Shown here: positions 1 to 5,833 of the stretch, in pieces
How the letters are laid out: each line of letters opens with the position of its first letter
Position numbering within the stretch: position 1 is the stretch's first letter
From: Chloroflexota bacterium
GTDB taxonomy: Bacteria; Chloroflexota; Anaerolineae; UBA4142
Length of the DNA: 9,953 nucleotides
Reading direction: 5' to 3'
Assembly: GCA_016200825.1 (NCBI GenBank)
Contig: JACQEA010000074.1
Span: 1-9,953 of the forward strand
Made by a program: the position numbers and the translations under genes
Notes under the pieces: generated by a model
Told to the model about the DNA's origin: nothing
Database searches by the model: none
Seen by the model: the letters and a program-made list of their open reading frames with translations, nothing else

Positions 1-731
1 AGCGTCATCGCGGTTTCATTCGGCAAACCACCCCAGCGATAATAATCCAGACTTCCTAAATTCGCGATGAACGCGTACGCGAACGCGGACGCGCGCGCGA
101 GTGAATCGCGCCCGAAAAAATTTTTTCCGATCACATACACGAGCGCCGTGCTCATTCCCGCGAGCGCGACCATAATGAGCGCGAACGCGCGGTGCAAAGG
201 AATGCCCGCGAGTTCGGAAATCTGCGCGATAAACGCGTGACCGCCGAGCGTATAATTTACGGCAATCGTTTCAAACGGAGTCCAGTCGGTCGGCAAAATT
301 CCGTTGAGCGTAATTTTGCGCGCGAGGATGAGATGAAAGACCGTGTCCGCGCCGCCGGGATATTCCGAAACATAAAGCGGATACAGCCGCAAAATAATCG
401 CGCCGCTGACAATTGCCACGAGCCATCCATAACTCGAAAGCGCGCGCAAAGAAAATCGCGATTTTGTTTTTACAAACGCCGCGAGCAAGTACAGCAAACA
501 AAATCCAAACGCCGCGACAAAAGCAATGCTCGCGAGATTCAAATTGACAAGCGTCAAAACAAAATTGGCATAAATCGCGATGGCAAGTCCGGCTGCGAGC
601 GCGAGAACAAATCGTTCCGGCGCGGCAAGCGCGCGCAAAAATCGCCACGCCAACGCCGCGCCGGGCAGCGAAGCGAAGGGTCTTGTTGCTCCAAAAGCGA
701 CCAAATTCTCACAAACGTGAGAAGAATCCAT
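1..731 (-). CDS. Polytopic membrane protein, N-terminal part (runs off left edge)
   Basis: An open frame on the minus strand runs without a stop from an ATG at 731 to the window edge, giving 243 codons. Hydrophobic segments lie at about residues 41-63, 66-86, 102-122 and 181-201. Between the third and fourth is a loop with a YPGGADTVFH motif (about 124-133) and a TDWTPFE stretch (148-154). The last visible residues include YYRWGGLPNE (230-239). This layout resembles large integral membrane proteins of the GT-C/DUF6541-like type that may act in glycan or cell-wall synthesis, but I cannot name the family firmly. The start is uncertain. There is no Shine-Dalgarno before the ATG at 731, and the first 22 or so residues are encoded by an inverted repeat (667-763). 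The native start could be further in, or the repeat may have replaced it. The gene follows ybjQ on the same strand after a 72-base gap. Confidence 0.7.
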   Translation of the reverse strand, partial: MDSSHVCENLVAFGATRPFASLPGAALAWRFLRALAAPERFVLALAAGLAIAIYANFVLTLVNLNLASIAFVAAFGFCLLYLLAAFVKTKSRFSLRALSSYGWLVAIVSGAIILRLYPLYVSEYPGGADTVFHLILARKITLNGILPTDWTPFETIAVNYTLGGHAFIAQISELAGIPLHRAFALIMVALAGMSTALVYVIGKNFFGRDSLARASAFAYAFIANLGSLDYYRWGGLPNETAMT

Positions 732-763
732 TTGAAACAACAAGATTCTTCACTCGCTTCGCT
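667..763. repeat. Nested imperfect inverted repeat
   Basis: The arm at 667-690 (AGCGAAGCGAAGGGTCTTGT...) is the imperfect reverse complement of 736-763. Inside lies a perfect 7-bp hairpin, TTCTCAC (706-712) and GTGAGAA (717-723), with a 4-base loop. The outer flank reads, on the minus strand, GTCATTCTGAATGAGCGAAG, a sequence type common as dispersed REP/MITE-like repeats in environmental bacterial genomes (general knowledge). It occupies the gap after ybjQ and runs into the apparent N-terminus of the next gene. Confidence 0.75.
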
Positions 764-803
764 CATTCAGAATGACAGTACGGTAGGTGAGTGATTGAAA
801 TAT

Positions 804-1145
804 TTACGCGGGTTCAACGCGCACGGCAGTTCCGTACGCCAACACTTCGGTGACGCCGTCCGTCACTTCGTTCGCGTCATAGCGCGCGCCAATGATCGCG
901 TTTGCGCCGATTTGCGCCGCGTGTTGGATCATCAATTCGAACGCTTCACCGCGCGCGTGCTCGCACAGTTCGGTGTAAATGGAAATGTTGCCGCCAAAAA
1001 TTTGTTGCACGCCCGCCGCGAATTGTCCGACCACACTGCGCGAGCGAACCGTGATGCCGCGCACCACGCCGAGATATTGCGCGATGCGAAAGCCATGCAA
1101 ATCGAACGTCGTCGTCACCATTTCCGGTTTCAAATTGGAGGGCAT
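804..1145 (-). CDS. ybjQ: YbjQ/UPF0145 family protein (DUF74, heavy-metal-binding domain)
   Basis: The product is 113 residues, close to the roughly 100-110 usual for the YbjQ/UPF0145 family. Family-typical stretches are visible: VTTTFDLHGFRIAQYLGVVRG near the N-terminus, then a GG-containing stretch before an amphipathic helix with ELCEHARGEAFELM (about 59-72), and AAQIGANAIIGARYD (about 76-90). The family is predicted to form small oligomeric cytoplasmic barrels. It has been called heavy-metal-binding, but the function is not established. The start at 1145 is supported by AAGGAG eight bases upstream. A promoter candidate lies at 1175-1202. The gene is probably monocistronic, because a terminator separates it from the V4R operon upstream and a repeat follows it. 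Confidence 0.93.
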   Translation of the reverse strand: MPSNLKPEMVTTTFDLHGFRIAQYLGVVRGITVRSRSVVGQFAAGVQQIFGGNISIYTELCEHARGEAFELMIQHAAQIGANAIIGARYDANEVTDGVTEVLAYGTAVRVEPA

Positions 1146-1174
1146 GGTTTTCTCCTTGAAATTTGTTTTCGATT

Positions 1175-1202
1175 ATTATAACGCAGAAAAAAATCGCGGC
1201 AA
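1175..1202 (-). promoter_or_regulatory. Sigma-70-like promoter for ybjQ
   Basis: On the minus strand TTGCCG (1202-1197) and TATAAT (1180-1175) are separated by 16 bases. The -10 is perfect and the -35 matches four of six positions. Transcription would start near 1168 and give a leader of about 20 bases carrying AAGGAG. Confidence 0.6.
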
Positions 1203-1226
1203 GCGCGCGCCTAAAATCGAACAAAC

Positions 1227-1255
1227 AAAAAGCGAGACAGTCCGTCTCGCTTTTT
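1227..1255. terminator. Bidirectional Rho-independent terminator
   Basis: A 12-bp perfect stem (AAAAAGCGAGAC at 1227-1238 with its complement at 1244-1255) has a 5-base loop. The GC-rich core is flanked by A and T tracts on both sides, so it can work in both directions. It starts 18 bases past the stop of the V4R gene, whose operon it should end. It also insulates ybjQ, whose promoter lies just to the left. Confidence 0.88.
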
Positions 1256-1272
1256 TCCATCGCGCGTTTCGT

Positions 1273-1899
1273 TTATTGCTCGCTAGGCGTTTTGGGAATT
1301 CGATATTTGCACACTGCCGCGCCCAGATTCATGCACTCGACTTCTTTCACGTCGAAATGTTTATCGGTCAGCCATTTCATCGCTTCGGTTAGCGCGCCGA
1401 CGGTGACGTGGCAACACGGCGCGGAATGTTTGGGGCGATACAAACAGATGCAGTGATCCACGATGAAACTAAATCCATCCGCGTCTTCTTCCAAGCGCGT
1501 GGGCTGATTAATGGATTTGTTCGCCGCAACGGCTAATTGTTCCAACAACAATTTCATTTTCGCGCCGGTCGGTAGCGGCATGGCTTTGAGCGCTTGACCC
1601 GCGAGACCTAACACCGCGGATTGTTCTTTGATGCCGTAATTAAACGTCGCGCGCCCCACGCGCAGTAACATCGCTTTAGCGCCGCGCGGTCCGTAAAAAT
1701 CTTCCACCGCTTGTTCCGCGCCGCCGTACTCGCTAAATTTTACGCCGAGCTCTAAATTTTTGGCGGGATAATTGTTGATGTAGCGATCCAGCTTGCTGCC
1801 GTGCAGAACAGCTTTCATTCCGTCGCCGCCCATCACATCTTCAATCGCGAGAAAGAGCAGACGCAGCGCGTCGTTCGGCATCATTCGATCGTCAGGCAT
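1273..1899 (-). CDS. V4R-like cysteine-rich small-molecule-binding protein
   Basis: This 208-residue cytoplasmic protein resembles V4R (4-vinyl reductase/hydrocarbon-binding) domain proteins. These share a fold with TRAPP Bet3 subunits and often bind small hydrophobic ligands in signalling proteins. An alpha-rich N-terminal half is followed by an alpha/beta C-terminal half with six cysteines: Cys150, Cys152, Cys162-Cys163, Cys189 and Cys197, in the pattern DHCICLYR, APCCHV, EVECMN, AVCKYRI. The C-terminal pattern matches the conserved cysteines of V4R domains, which may bind a metal or form a redox pair (inference). The ATG is preceded by AAGGAG at good spacing, and the gene starts 12 bases after the GTPase stop, so the two are surely cotranscribed. 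It is the last gene before the 1227-1255 terminator. The family call rests on pattern recognition; the operon link is direct. Confidence 0.72.
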   Translation of the reverse strand: MPDDRMMPNDALRLLFLAIEDVMGGDGMKAVLHGSKLDRYINNYPAKNLELGVKFSEYGGAEQAVEDFYGPRGAKAMLLRVGRATFNYGIKEQSAVLGLAGQALKAMPLPTGAKMKLLLEQLAVAANKSINQPTRLEEDADGFSFIVDHCICLYRPKHSAPCCHVTVGALTEAMKWLTDKHFDVKEVECMNLGAAVCKYRIPKTPSEQ

Positions 1900-1911
1900 C
1901 GCGTCTCCTTG

Positions 1912-2460
1912 TTACCGTTTAGCGGCGGATTCGGCGGGCAAAATTTCCAAGATGACTTCTAATAATTGCACCAGCACATTCTTGACGCTGTTCCTATCGC
2001 TCGTTTCGCATGGCAAGACGCGCACATTCTCATCCAAGCCCATCGCGATCCGCAAATCAGCGGGGGGCCACGCGTCATCATCGTCCTGTTTATTCGCGGC
2101 AATGATGAACGGCGTATTACTGTACCCGCGAAATGTATCCAGAATATTGCGCGCTTCGCGAAATGTTTCCGGGCGCGCGCTGTCTACCAACACGATAAAG
2201 CCCAGCATCCCTTCCGATAAAATTTCCCACATAAAATCAAATCGTTTTTGTCCGGGCGTGCCGAACAAATACAGGACGAGGTCTTTATCTACCGTGATGC
2301 GCCCAAAATCCATCGCGACGGTCGTCGCATCTTTGACCGCCTTCGTATCGTCGCTAATTTTGCGTTCCGTGCGCACCACGGGAATTTCGCTGACCGCGCC
2401 GATGAATGACGTTTTGCCGGCATTGAACGGACCCGTGACGACCATCTTAACTGTTTGCAT
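1912..2460 (-). CDS. Small Ras-like GTPase (COG2229 / MglA-like)
   Basis: This 182-residue protein is a single G domain. Visible motifs are the G1 P-loop GPFNAGKTS (10-18), a G2 threonine in ATTVAMDFG (45-53), G3 as GTPGQKRF (67-74), G4 as ANKQD (122-126) and a G5-like CETSD (151-155). The G3 reads FGTPG rather than DxxG. That is usual in bacterial 'ATP/GTP-binding' proteins of the COG2229 group (relatives of SRP receptor beta, conservon GTPases and MglA), so it is not a defect. Such GTPases act as cytoplasmic switches controlling polarity, motility or gene expression with roadblock- or V4R-type partners. The start has TGAGGA about six bases upstream. It is the middle gene of the DUF4388-GTPase-V4R operon, separated from the DUF4388 gene by 186 bases of repeat. 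Its role here is unknown. Confidence 0.9.
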   Translation of the reverse strand: MQTVKMVVTGPFNAGKTSFIGAVSEIPVVRTERKISDDTKAVKDATTVAMDFGRITVDKDLVLYLFGTPGQKRFDFMWEILSEGMLGFIVLVDSARPETFREARNILDTFRGYSNTPFIIAANKQDDDDAWPPADLRIAMGLDENVRVLPCETSDRNSVKNVLVQLLEVILEILPAESAAKR

Positions 2461-2492
2461 TAATCCTCAAACCAATTCAGAAAAAAAATCGA

Positions 2493-2636
2493 ACCGCAAA
2501 GACGCAAAGATGGAAACGTCATTGCGAGCGAAGCGAGGCAATCCCCAGATGCACTTGGAGATTGCTTCGTCGCAGACAACGCTCCTCGCAATGACGCTAT
2601 CATTTTTTTCTCCGCGCGCGTGGCGTCTTGGCAGTT
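2493..2636. repeat. Composite repeat: CATTGCGAG palindrome flanked by 8-bp-period repeat halves
   Basis: The core at 2518-2595 has perfect 11-base ends, GTCATTGCGAG (2518-2528) and CTCGCAATGAC (2585-2595), with inner arms GGCAATC and GATTGC. It is flanked on the left by an 8-base tandem CGCAAAGA x2 (2496-2511) and on the right by a GGCGTCTTGGCAG half, related to the repeat at 4738-4827. It fills the gap between the DUF4388 and GTPase genes, inside an operon, so it would be transcribed and could fold in the mRNA. Copies of the core occur at 6825-6866 (half) and 9798-9882. Confidence 0.88.
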
Positions 2637-2646
2637 AATTTTTTTT

Positions 2647-3468
2647 TTACAATCCGCGCAAACGATCAATGACGCGCAACAATACGCCGCGCTGAACATT
2701 CGGCGCGGTCGGCGGCGGAAGTGTAGCGAGAACGGATTCGGTCGGACGCGGCGCTTGCCCCAGTTCCACTAATCCAGCTTGTTGCAAACCGTACACGATG
2801 CGCCGAATTTGAAATTCGTCCACTTTGAGATAACTCGCGATTTGACGAATCGTATTGCGCGAGTTGATGAAGGAAACAATTTTCCACTGATCTACACTGA
2901 GATTGATATTGCGCAGATTCGCGTCGGGACGTTCGGAGAATTTGAGCGGTACGTCGAGGTCGGGCAATTCTTCGCGCAGTTTTTCCAATTCCTGCACGCG
3001 GCGGCCGCCCTCGATGATGAGGTGATCGAGATTGATCGGAACGGTGATGCGTTCTTCGGGTGGAAGTAAATTCGCTTCGAACAAAAACGCGCCGCCAGCC
3101 CACGTCAACAATTGGTACACCGTTTCGAGCAAATAATTCTTGACGCCTTGCACGATGTCGTTTTGCGTGAGGACGCCGCTTTGGATCATCGCGATGCCCA
3201 GCGCTTTGTCCGTATCCACTTGCGCGCGTTGACGAATCGCGACGGCTTGATCCGCGCTCAGCTTACCGATCTTGACCAGCATATCGGTCAAGCGCGTCTC
3301 TTGATTATCGAGCGCGGCGTAGATCAGTTTGCCTTCACGGAAATAGAGCCGCGCGTTGCCGCCGCCGTTTTCGCTTTGGACGGAGAGCGCGCCGGTTTTG
3401 TGCGCGAGGTGAATGAGATTGAGGAGTTGGTTGATCCCAACGTCCTTGAGGTTGCCTTTAAGCGCCAT
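2647..3468 (-). CDS. DUF4388 (PATAN-like) domain signalling protein
   Basis: This is a 273-residue soluble protein. Residues 1 to about 135 are a DUF4388 domain, recognised by MALKGNLKDVGINQLLNL, TGALSV, ARLYFREGKLIYA (39-51) and TWAGGAFLFEA (122-132). Residues about 156-170 are charged and helical. Residues about 190-237 look like a winged helix (VDQWKIVSFINSRNTIRQIA then FQIRRIVYGLQQAGLVEL), followed by a Pro-rich stretch and a basic tail. DUF4388/PATAN proteins are adaptors in response-regulator and GTPase signalling in Chloroflexota, Deltaproteobacteria and Cyanobacteria. It is the first gene of the operon with the GTPase and V4R protein, so a role upstream of or beside the GTPase is inferred. 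A strong promoter ends only about 18 bases before the ATG, and no Shine-Dalgarno is seen, so translation may begin from a very short leader. Confidence 0.85.
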   Translation of the reverse strand: MALKGNLKDVGINQLLNLIHLAHKTGALSVQSENGGGNARLYFREGKLIYAALDNQETRLTDMLVKIGKLSADQAVAIRQRAQVDTDKALGIAMIQSGVLTQNDIVQGVKNYLLETVYQLLTWAGGAFLFEANLLPPEERITVPINLDHLIIEGGRRVQELEKLREELPDLDVPLKFSERPDANLRNINLSVDQWKIVSFINSRNTIRQIASYLKVDEFQIRRIVYGLQQAGLVELGQAPRPTESVLATLPPPTAPNVQRGVLLRVIDRLRGL

Positions 3469-3486
3469 ACGCGTTGGATGAACGGC

Positions 3487-3515
3487 ATTATAACTGGAGT
3501 TGATACACGCGTCAA
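3487..3515 (-). promoter_or_regulatory. Near-consensus sigma-70 promoter of the DUF4388-GTPase-V4R operon
   Basis: On the minus strand TTGACG (3515-3510) and TATAAT (3492-3487) are separated by exactly 17 bases. Start of transcription is expected near 3480, leaving a leader of about 12 bases with no ribosome binding site. Two dyads overlap or adjoin the -35: GTTGA-N8-TCAAC (3499-3516) and CACAA-CTT-TTGTG (3516-3528). These could be operators (inference). Confidence 0.75.
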
Positions 3516-3668
3516 CACAACTTTTGTGCTACGTGTGTCACCGCGAAAAAAAAGGCGTGAAAGATATTTGAAAAATTTCGGGGCGATGCGTTCGCAATCC
3601 AAATTAGACTTTATCTGAAATTAGAAAAAGCTGCCACCCAAAAAAGTCCGCAAAAATTCCTGCAGTTC

Positions 3669-3697
3669 ATTCGCGATTCTTCGTGTATTTCGTGGAT
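3669..3697. repeat. Decamer-period TTCGTG repeat, plus orientation
   Basis: TTCG recurs at 3670, 3680 and 3689, within ATTCGCGATTCTTCGTGT...CGTGGAT. The same element lies in the opposite orientation at 5798-5827. It sits in the gene-free stretch 3516-3718, between the divergent side of the DUF4388 promoter and the end of the flippase-like gene. Apart from this element, the dyads near 3516-3528 and the boundary motif at 3703-3722, I see nothing else in that stretch. Confidence 0.65.
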
Positions 3698-3702
3698 AAT
3701 TA

Positions 3703-3722
3703 TTATTTCGAATAGTGTCTAT
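3703..3722. repeat. TTATTTCG-N6-GTCTAT gene-end motif, copy 1
   Basis: TTATTTCG (3703-3710) and GTCTAT (3717-3722) have a 6-base spacer. The identical arrangement occurs at 4833-4852. Here the CTA in GTCTAT is the TAG stop of the flippase-like gene on the minus strand. Confidence 0.6.
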
Positions 3723-4687
3723 CCGCTCTCAGCCGCCGGTGCCAGCGCGCGTTCGCGCCACCACAACACGCCGCCCGGCAAACTCGTCAGCACGATGATG
3801 AGATGAAAGATGAGCGACATCGCGAGCGCGGGTTCGTTCGGCACGCCGACGAGTCCAAAAAAAAATACCGCCGTCGCTTCTTTTGGTCCAAGGCCGTTAA
3901 ACGAAATCGGAATGAGCAGAACAAACGCGATCAACGGATTGAAGAGCAAAAAATAGAAAAGCGACACGTTGATTCCGAGCGCGCGCGCGACACAATACCA
4001 CACGAACGTCGTCACGATCACAATGCTCGCGGAGAGCGCGAGATTGAGCGCGAGCGCGCGATAACTATGCCGATAAACTTGCAGCGCGAGATAAACGCGT
4101 TTCGCCATCGGACGAATCGGCGCGAGCAAACTCCATTCAAAAATTGCTTTGAGGCGCTGACCCAAGCGACGGCTAAACAAAAGCGCGGCGGCGAAAATAA
4201 AAACCGTCGCCGCGACGACGGTTGCAATTTCGATTTGTTCCAACTCGCCGCGCGTCAGCGTGACCGCCGCGAGCGCCGCCATCACCACCGCCGCGCCGAG
4301 AAACGCAACGAGTCCCATCAAGCGATCCACCAACACAGAAATCGCCGCGGCTTCGCGCGCGCCGGTCGCGCGCATCAGATCGTACGCGCGCACTACATCG
4401 CCGCCGACATTCGAGGGTAACAAGTTGCCAAAAAATAATCCGACGAGCGAATACGTCAGCAGATTGCCAAGCGGCACGGAAAAATTTTGCGCGCGCACCA
4501 GCGCTTGCCATTTGTACGCGCCCAGAATGATCGCGCTAAAATAAAGCGCGACCGCAACGAGCAACAGTAACCCGTTCGCGCGGCTCAACTGCGCGCCCAT
4601 CTGCGCCAGATCAACACGCGCAAAAAGAAACGCGATGATGATGACCGTGATGGTAAGTTTGAAAAGCGTCAAGAAAGTTTTTTTCAA
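3719..4687 (-). CDS. Flippase-like / lysylphosphatidylglycerol synthase TM-region family protein (UPF0104)
   Basis: This 322-residue integral membrane protein has about eight hydrophobic segments (roughly 8-24, 38-56, 76-92, 118-142, 152-172, 212-236, 243-262, 286-304). Family motifs are FFGNLLPSNVGGDVVRAY (85-102), SVLVDRLMGL (117-126), ISFNGLGPKEA (261-271) and LPGG (303-306). They match the PF03706/TIGR00374 family, which includes the membrane half of MprF and archaeal AglD-neighbourhood proteins. The soluble aminoacyl-transfer domain of MprF is absent. It probably moves or modifies a lipid-linked sugar, fitting the neighbouring GT2 and GT-C genes. The start is a TTG followed by KK and a membrane segment. 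The upstream GGA is a poor ribosome site, so the start is moderately certain. A repeat at 4738-4827 separates it from the GT2. Confidence 0.9.
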   Translation of the reverse strand: MKKTFLTLFKLTITVIIIAFLFARVDLAQMGAQLSRANGLLLLVAVALYFSAIILGAYKWQALVRAQNFSVPLGNLLTYSLVGLFFGNLLPSNVGGDVVRAYDLMRATGAREAAAISVLVDRLMGLVAFLGAAVVMAALAAVTLTRGELEQIEIATVVAATVFIFAAALLFSRRLGQRLKAIFEWSLLAPIRPMAKRVYLALQVYRHSYRALALNLALSASIVIVTTFVWYCVARALGINVSLFYFLLFNPLIAFVLLIPISFNGLGPKEATAVFFFGLVGVPNEPALAMSLIFHLIIVLTSLPGGVLWWRERALAPAAESG

Positions 4688-4737
4688 TTCTAGTCCGTGT
4701 CGTTGGTACTAAACCTTATTCAGAATAAAAAAATCTC

Positions 4738-4827
4738 ACCGCCAAGCCGCAAAGAACGCCAAGAATAAAAAATAAACCAAGTGTAAATGCTTCTTTTTTT
4801 TCTTTGTGCCCTTGGCGTCTTGGCGGT
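4738..4827. repeat. ACCGCCAAG inverted repeat, possible terminator
   Basis: ACCGCCAAG (4738-4746) is the exact complement of CTTGGCGGT (4819-4827). Inner copies of GCCAAG or CTTGGC recur every 8-9 bases in both arms (GCCAAGCC GCAAAGAAC GCCAAG; CTTGGCGT CTTGGCGG). On the minus strand the stem is followed by GAGATTTTTTT, so it could end transcription of the GT2 gene, though the loop of more than 40 bases is long. It is related to the flanks of the 2493-2636 repeat. Confidence 0.75.
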
Positions 4828-4832
4828 AAAAA

Positions 4833-4852
4833 TTATTTCGCATAAAGTCTAT
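4833..4852. repeat. TTATTTCG-N6-GTCTAT gene-end motif, copy 2
   Basis: TTATTTCG (4833-4840) and GTCTAT (4847-4852) have the same 6-base spacing as at 3703-3722. The motif touches the TAA stop of the GT2 gene and starts the repeat cluster downstream of it. Confidence 0.6.
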
Positions 4853-5781
4853 TAGAGTTTACTGTCTACTGTTGACTGTTGACTGTCGGCTGTTCGCTGT
4901 TCCACTTTTTTTGTTGTCCACGCCATATCCCAGACCTCGTGCTTTCTGCCTTTAAGAAAATAATCATACGCGCCTAACCCGCGCGCAAACAATTCCACAA
5001 TGCCGAGCCACACCAAAGTAAAAATCAGACGCAACGCTTTTGTAATTTCTTCAATCGCGATGCGCCCGACGCGCACCGAATCCAAACTAGAAACGCGATA
5101 GCCGTACTTGCGGCGCAAATGCAAATGCCCCGCGTAATTGCGGCGGCGTTGCATAATAAATTCACCGAGCGTTTCGGGGCCCATATTGTAGACGACCGCG
5201 TCCGGCGCGTAACGCACATCTAACCCGCGCCGAATCACCAACGCTTCTACAAACGCTTCGTCCATCGCGACATCGGGCGGGAGATGCGTGAACACTTTGC
5301 GAAATGCGATCAACTCACCGAGCCGCGGAATTTCCAAACACAATTGATGTTCCAATTGCAAACGCAAATGCGACATATAGCCGACGATATGCTCTTCGAC
5401 GTTCACCGGAACTTTTTGCGCGCCGGTCATACCGACTTGCGGATTTGCAAACGGCTTGACCAAATTCTCGATCGTGTCCACGCGCGGCAATGTATCGCCG
5501 CTTTCCAGAACGCAAATATCTTCGCGCGCGGTCTGCAAAAATTGATTGATCGCCGAGGTTTTGCCTTCGCGATTTTCTTGCGCGATCAATTTGATGCGCG
5601 CATCTTGCGCGGCGTAGTCATTGATAATTTCGATCGTGCGGTCAGTGCAACCACTCGCGACGACGATGATCTCGGTGATCGCCACCGTTTCCAATTTTTG
5701 CGCGAGCATCACCGCGAGCAATTTGCCGATGTTCGCTTCTTCATTATGCGCGGTAATTCCAACACTACAACGAATCGTCAT
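4852..5781 (-). CDS. Family 2 glycosyltransferase (GT-A fold)
   Basis: This 309-residue protein has an N-terminal GT2 domain at about 1-230. Motifs are VGITAHNEEANIGKLL (7-22), IIVVASGCTDRT (38-49), REGKTSAIN (71-79), LESGDTLP (92-99, in the place of the metal-binding DxD), AMDEAFVEA (172-180, catalytic-base region) and QRRRNYAGH (211-219, the QxxRW-like site, with Asn in place of the usual Trp). A hydrophobic stretch at about 247-266 may anchor it to the membrane. It should transfer a sugar from a nucleotide-sugar to a lipid or polymer acceptor on the cytoplasmic face; the substrate is unknown. GGGAG lies six bases before the ATG. The C-terminal residues (about 294-307) are encoded by a heptamer tandem repeat and look like an added tail. 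It lies between the GT-C and flippase-like genes on the same strand, so a shared glycan pathway is likely. Confidence 0.92.
   Translation of the reverse strand: MTIRCSVGITAHNEEANIGKLLAVMLAQKLETVAITEIIVVASGCTDRTIEIINDYAAQDARIKLIAQENREGKTSAINQFLQTAREDICVLESGDTLPRVDTIENLVKPFANPQVGMTGAQKVPVNVEEHIVGYMSHLRLQLEHQLCLEIPRLGELIAFRKVFTHLPPDVAMDEAFVEALVIRRGLDVRYAPDAVVYNMGPETLGEFIMQRRRNYAGHLHLRRKYGYRVSSLDSVRVGRIAIEEITKALRLIFTLVWLGIVELFARGLGAYDYFLKGRKHEVWDMAWTTKKVEQRTADSQQSTVDSKL
4862..4903. repeat. Heptamer tandem repeat, six CTGTnnn units
   Basis: Six contiguous 7-base units are CTGTCTA, CTGTTGA, CTGTTGA, CTGTCGG, CTGTTCG and CTGTTCC. They lie wholly inside the 3' end of the GT2 gene and encode its polar Gln/Ser/Thr/Asp tail, ending just before the stop. 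Being 42 bases long, the array keeps the reading frame. Confidence 0.85.
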
Positions 5782-5797
5782 TCAATCTCCCACGCTC

Positions 5798-5827
5798 ATC
5801 CACGAATGGACACGAAAAATCACGAAT
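5798..5827. repeat. Decamer-period CACGAA repeat, minus orientation
   Basis: Three 10-base units share CACGAA (CCACGAATGG, ACACGAAAAA, TCACGAATCA). The element is the reverse complement of the 3669-3697 type. It fills most of the 52-base gap between the GT-C stop and the GT2 ribosome binding site. Confidence 0.7.
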
Positions 5828-5833
5828 CAAAAA

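Noticed and set aside
1979..2291. GTPase G3 motif reads GTPG instead of DxxG, possibly an inactive GTPase
   Set aside because: FGTPGQ is usual for the COG2229/MglA-related group, and the P-loop and NKxD are intact.
1793..2638. Plus-strand open frame of 281 codons across the V4R and GTPase genes and the following repeat
   Set aside because: It is antisense to two genes with clear motifs. Its composition is Ser/Arg-rich without domain features, and its end reads through the CATTGCGAG repeat.
3112..3618. Plus-strand open frame of 168 codons opposite the DUF4388 gene
   Set aside because: It is an antisense shadow of a well-supported gene, crosses the operon promoter, has no ribosome site and no recognisable motif.
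4173..4511. Minus-strand 112-codon frame overlapping the flippase-like gene
   Set aside because: It is a frame-shifted shadow, Arg/Gly-rich as expected from CGCG-rich DNA read in the wrong frame.
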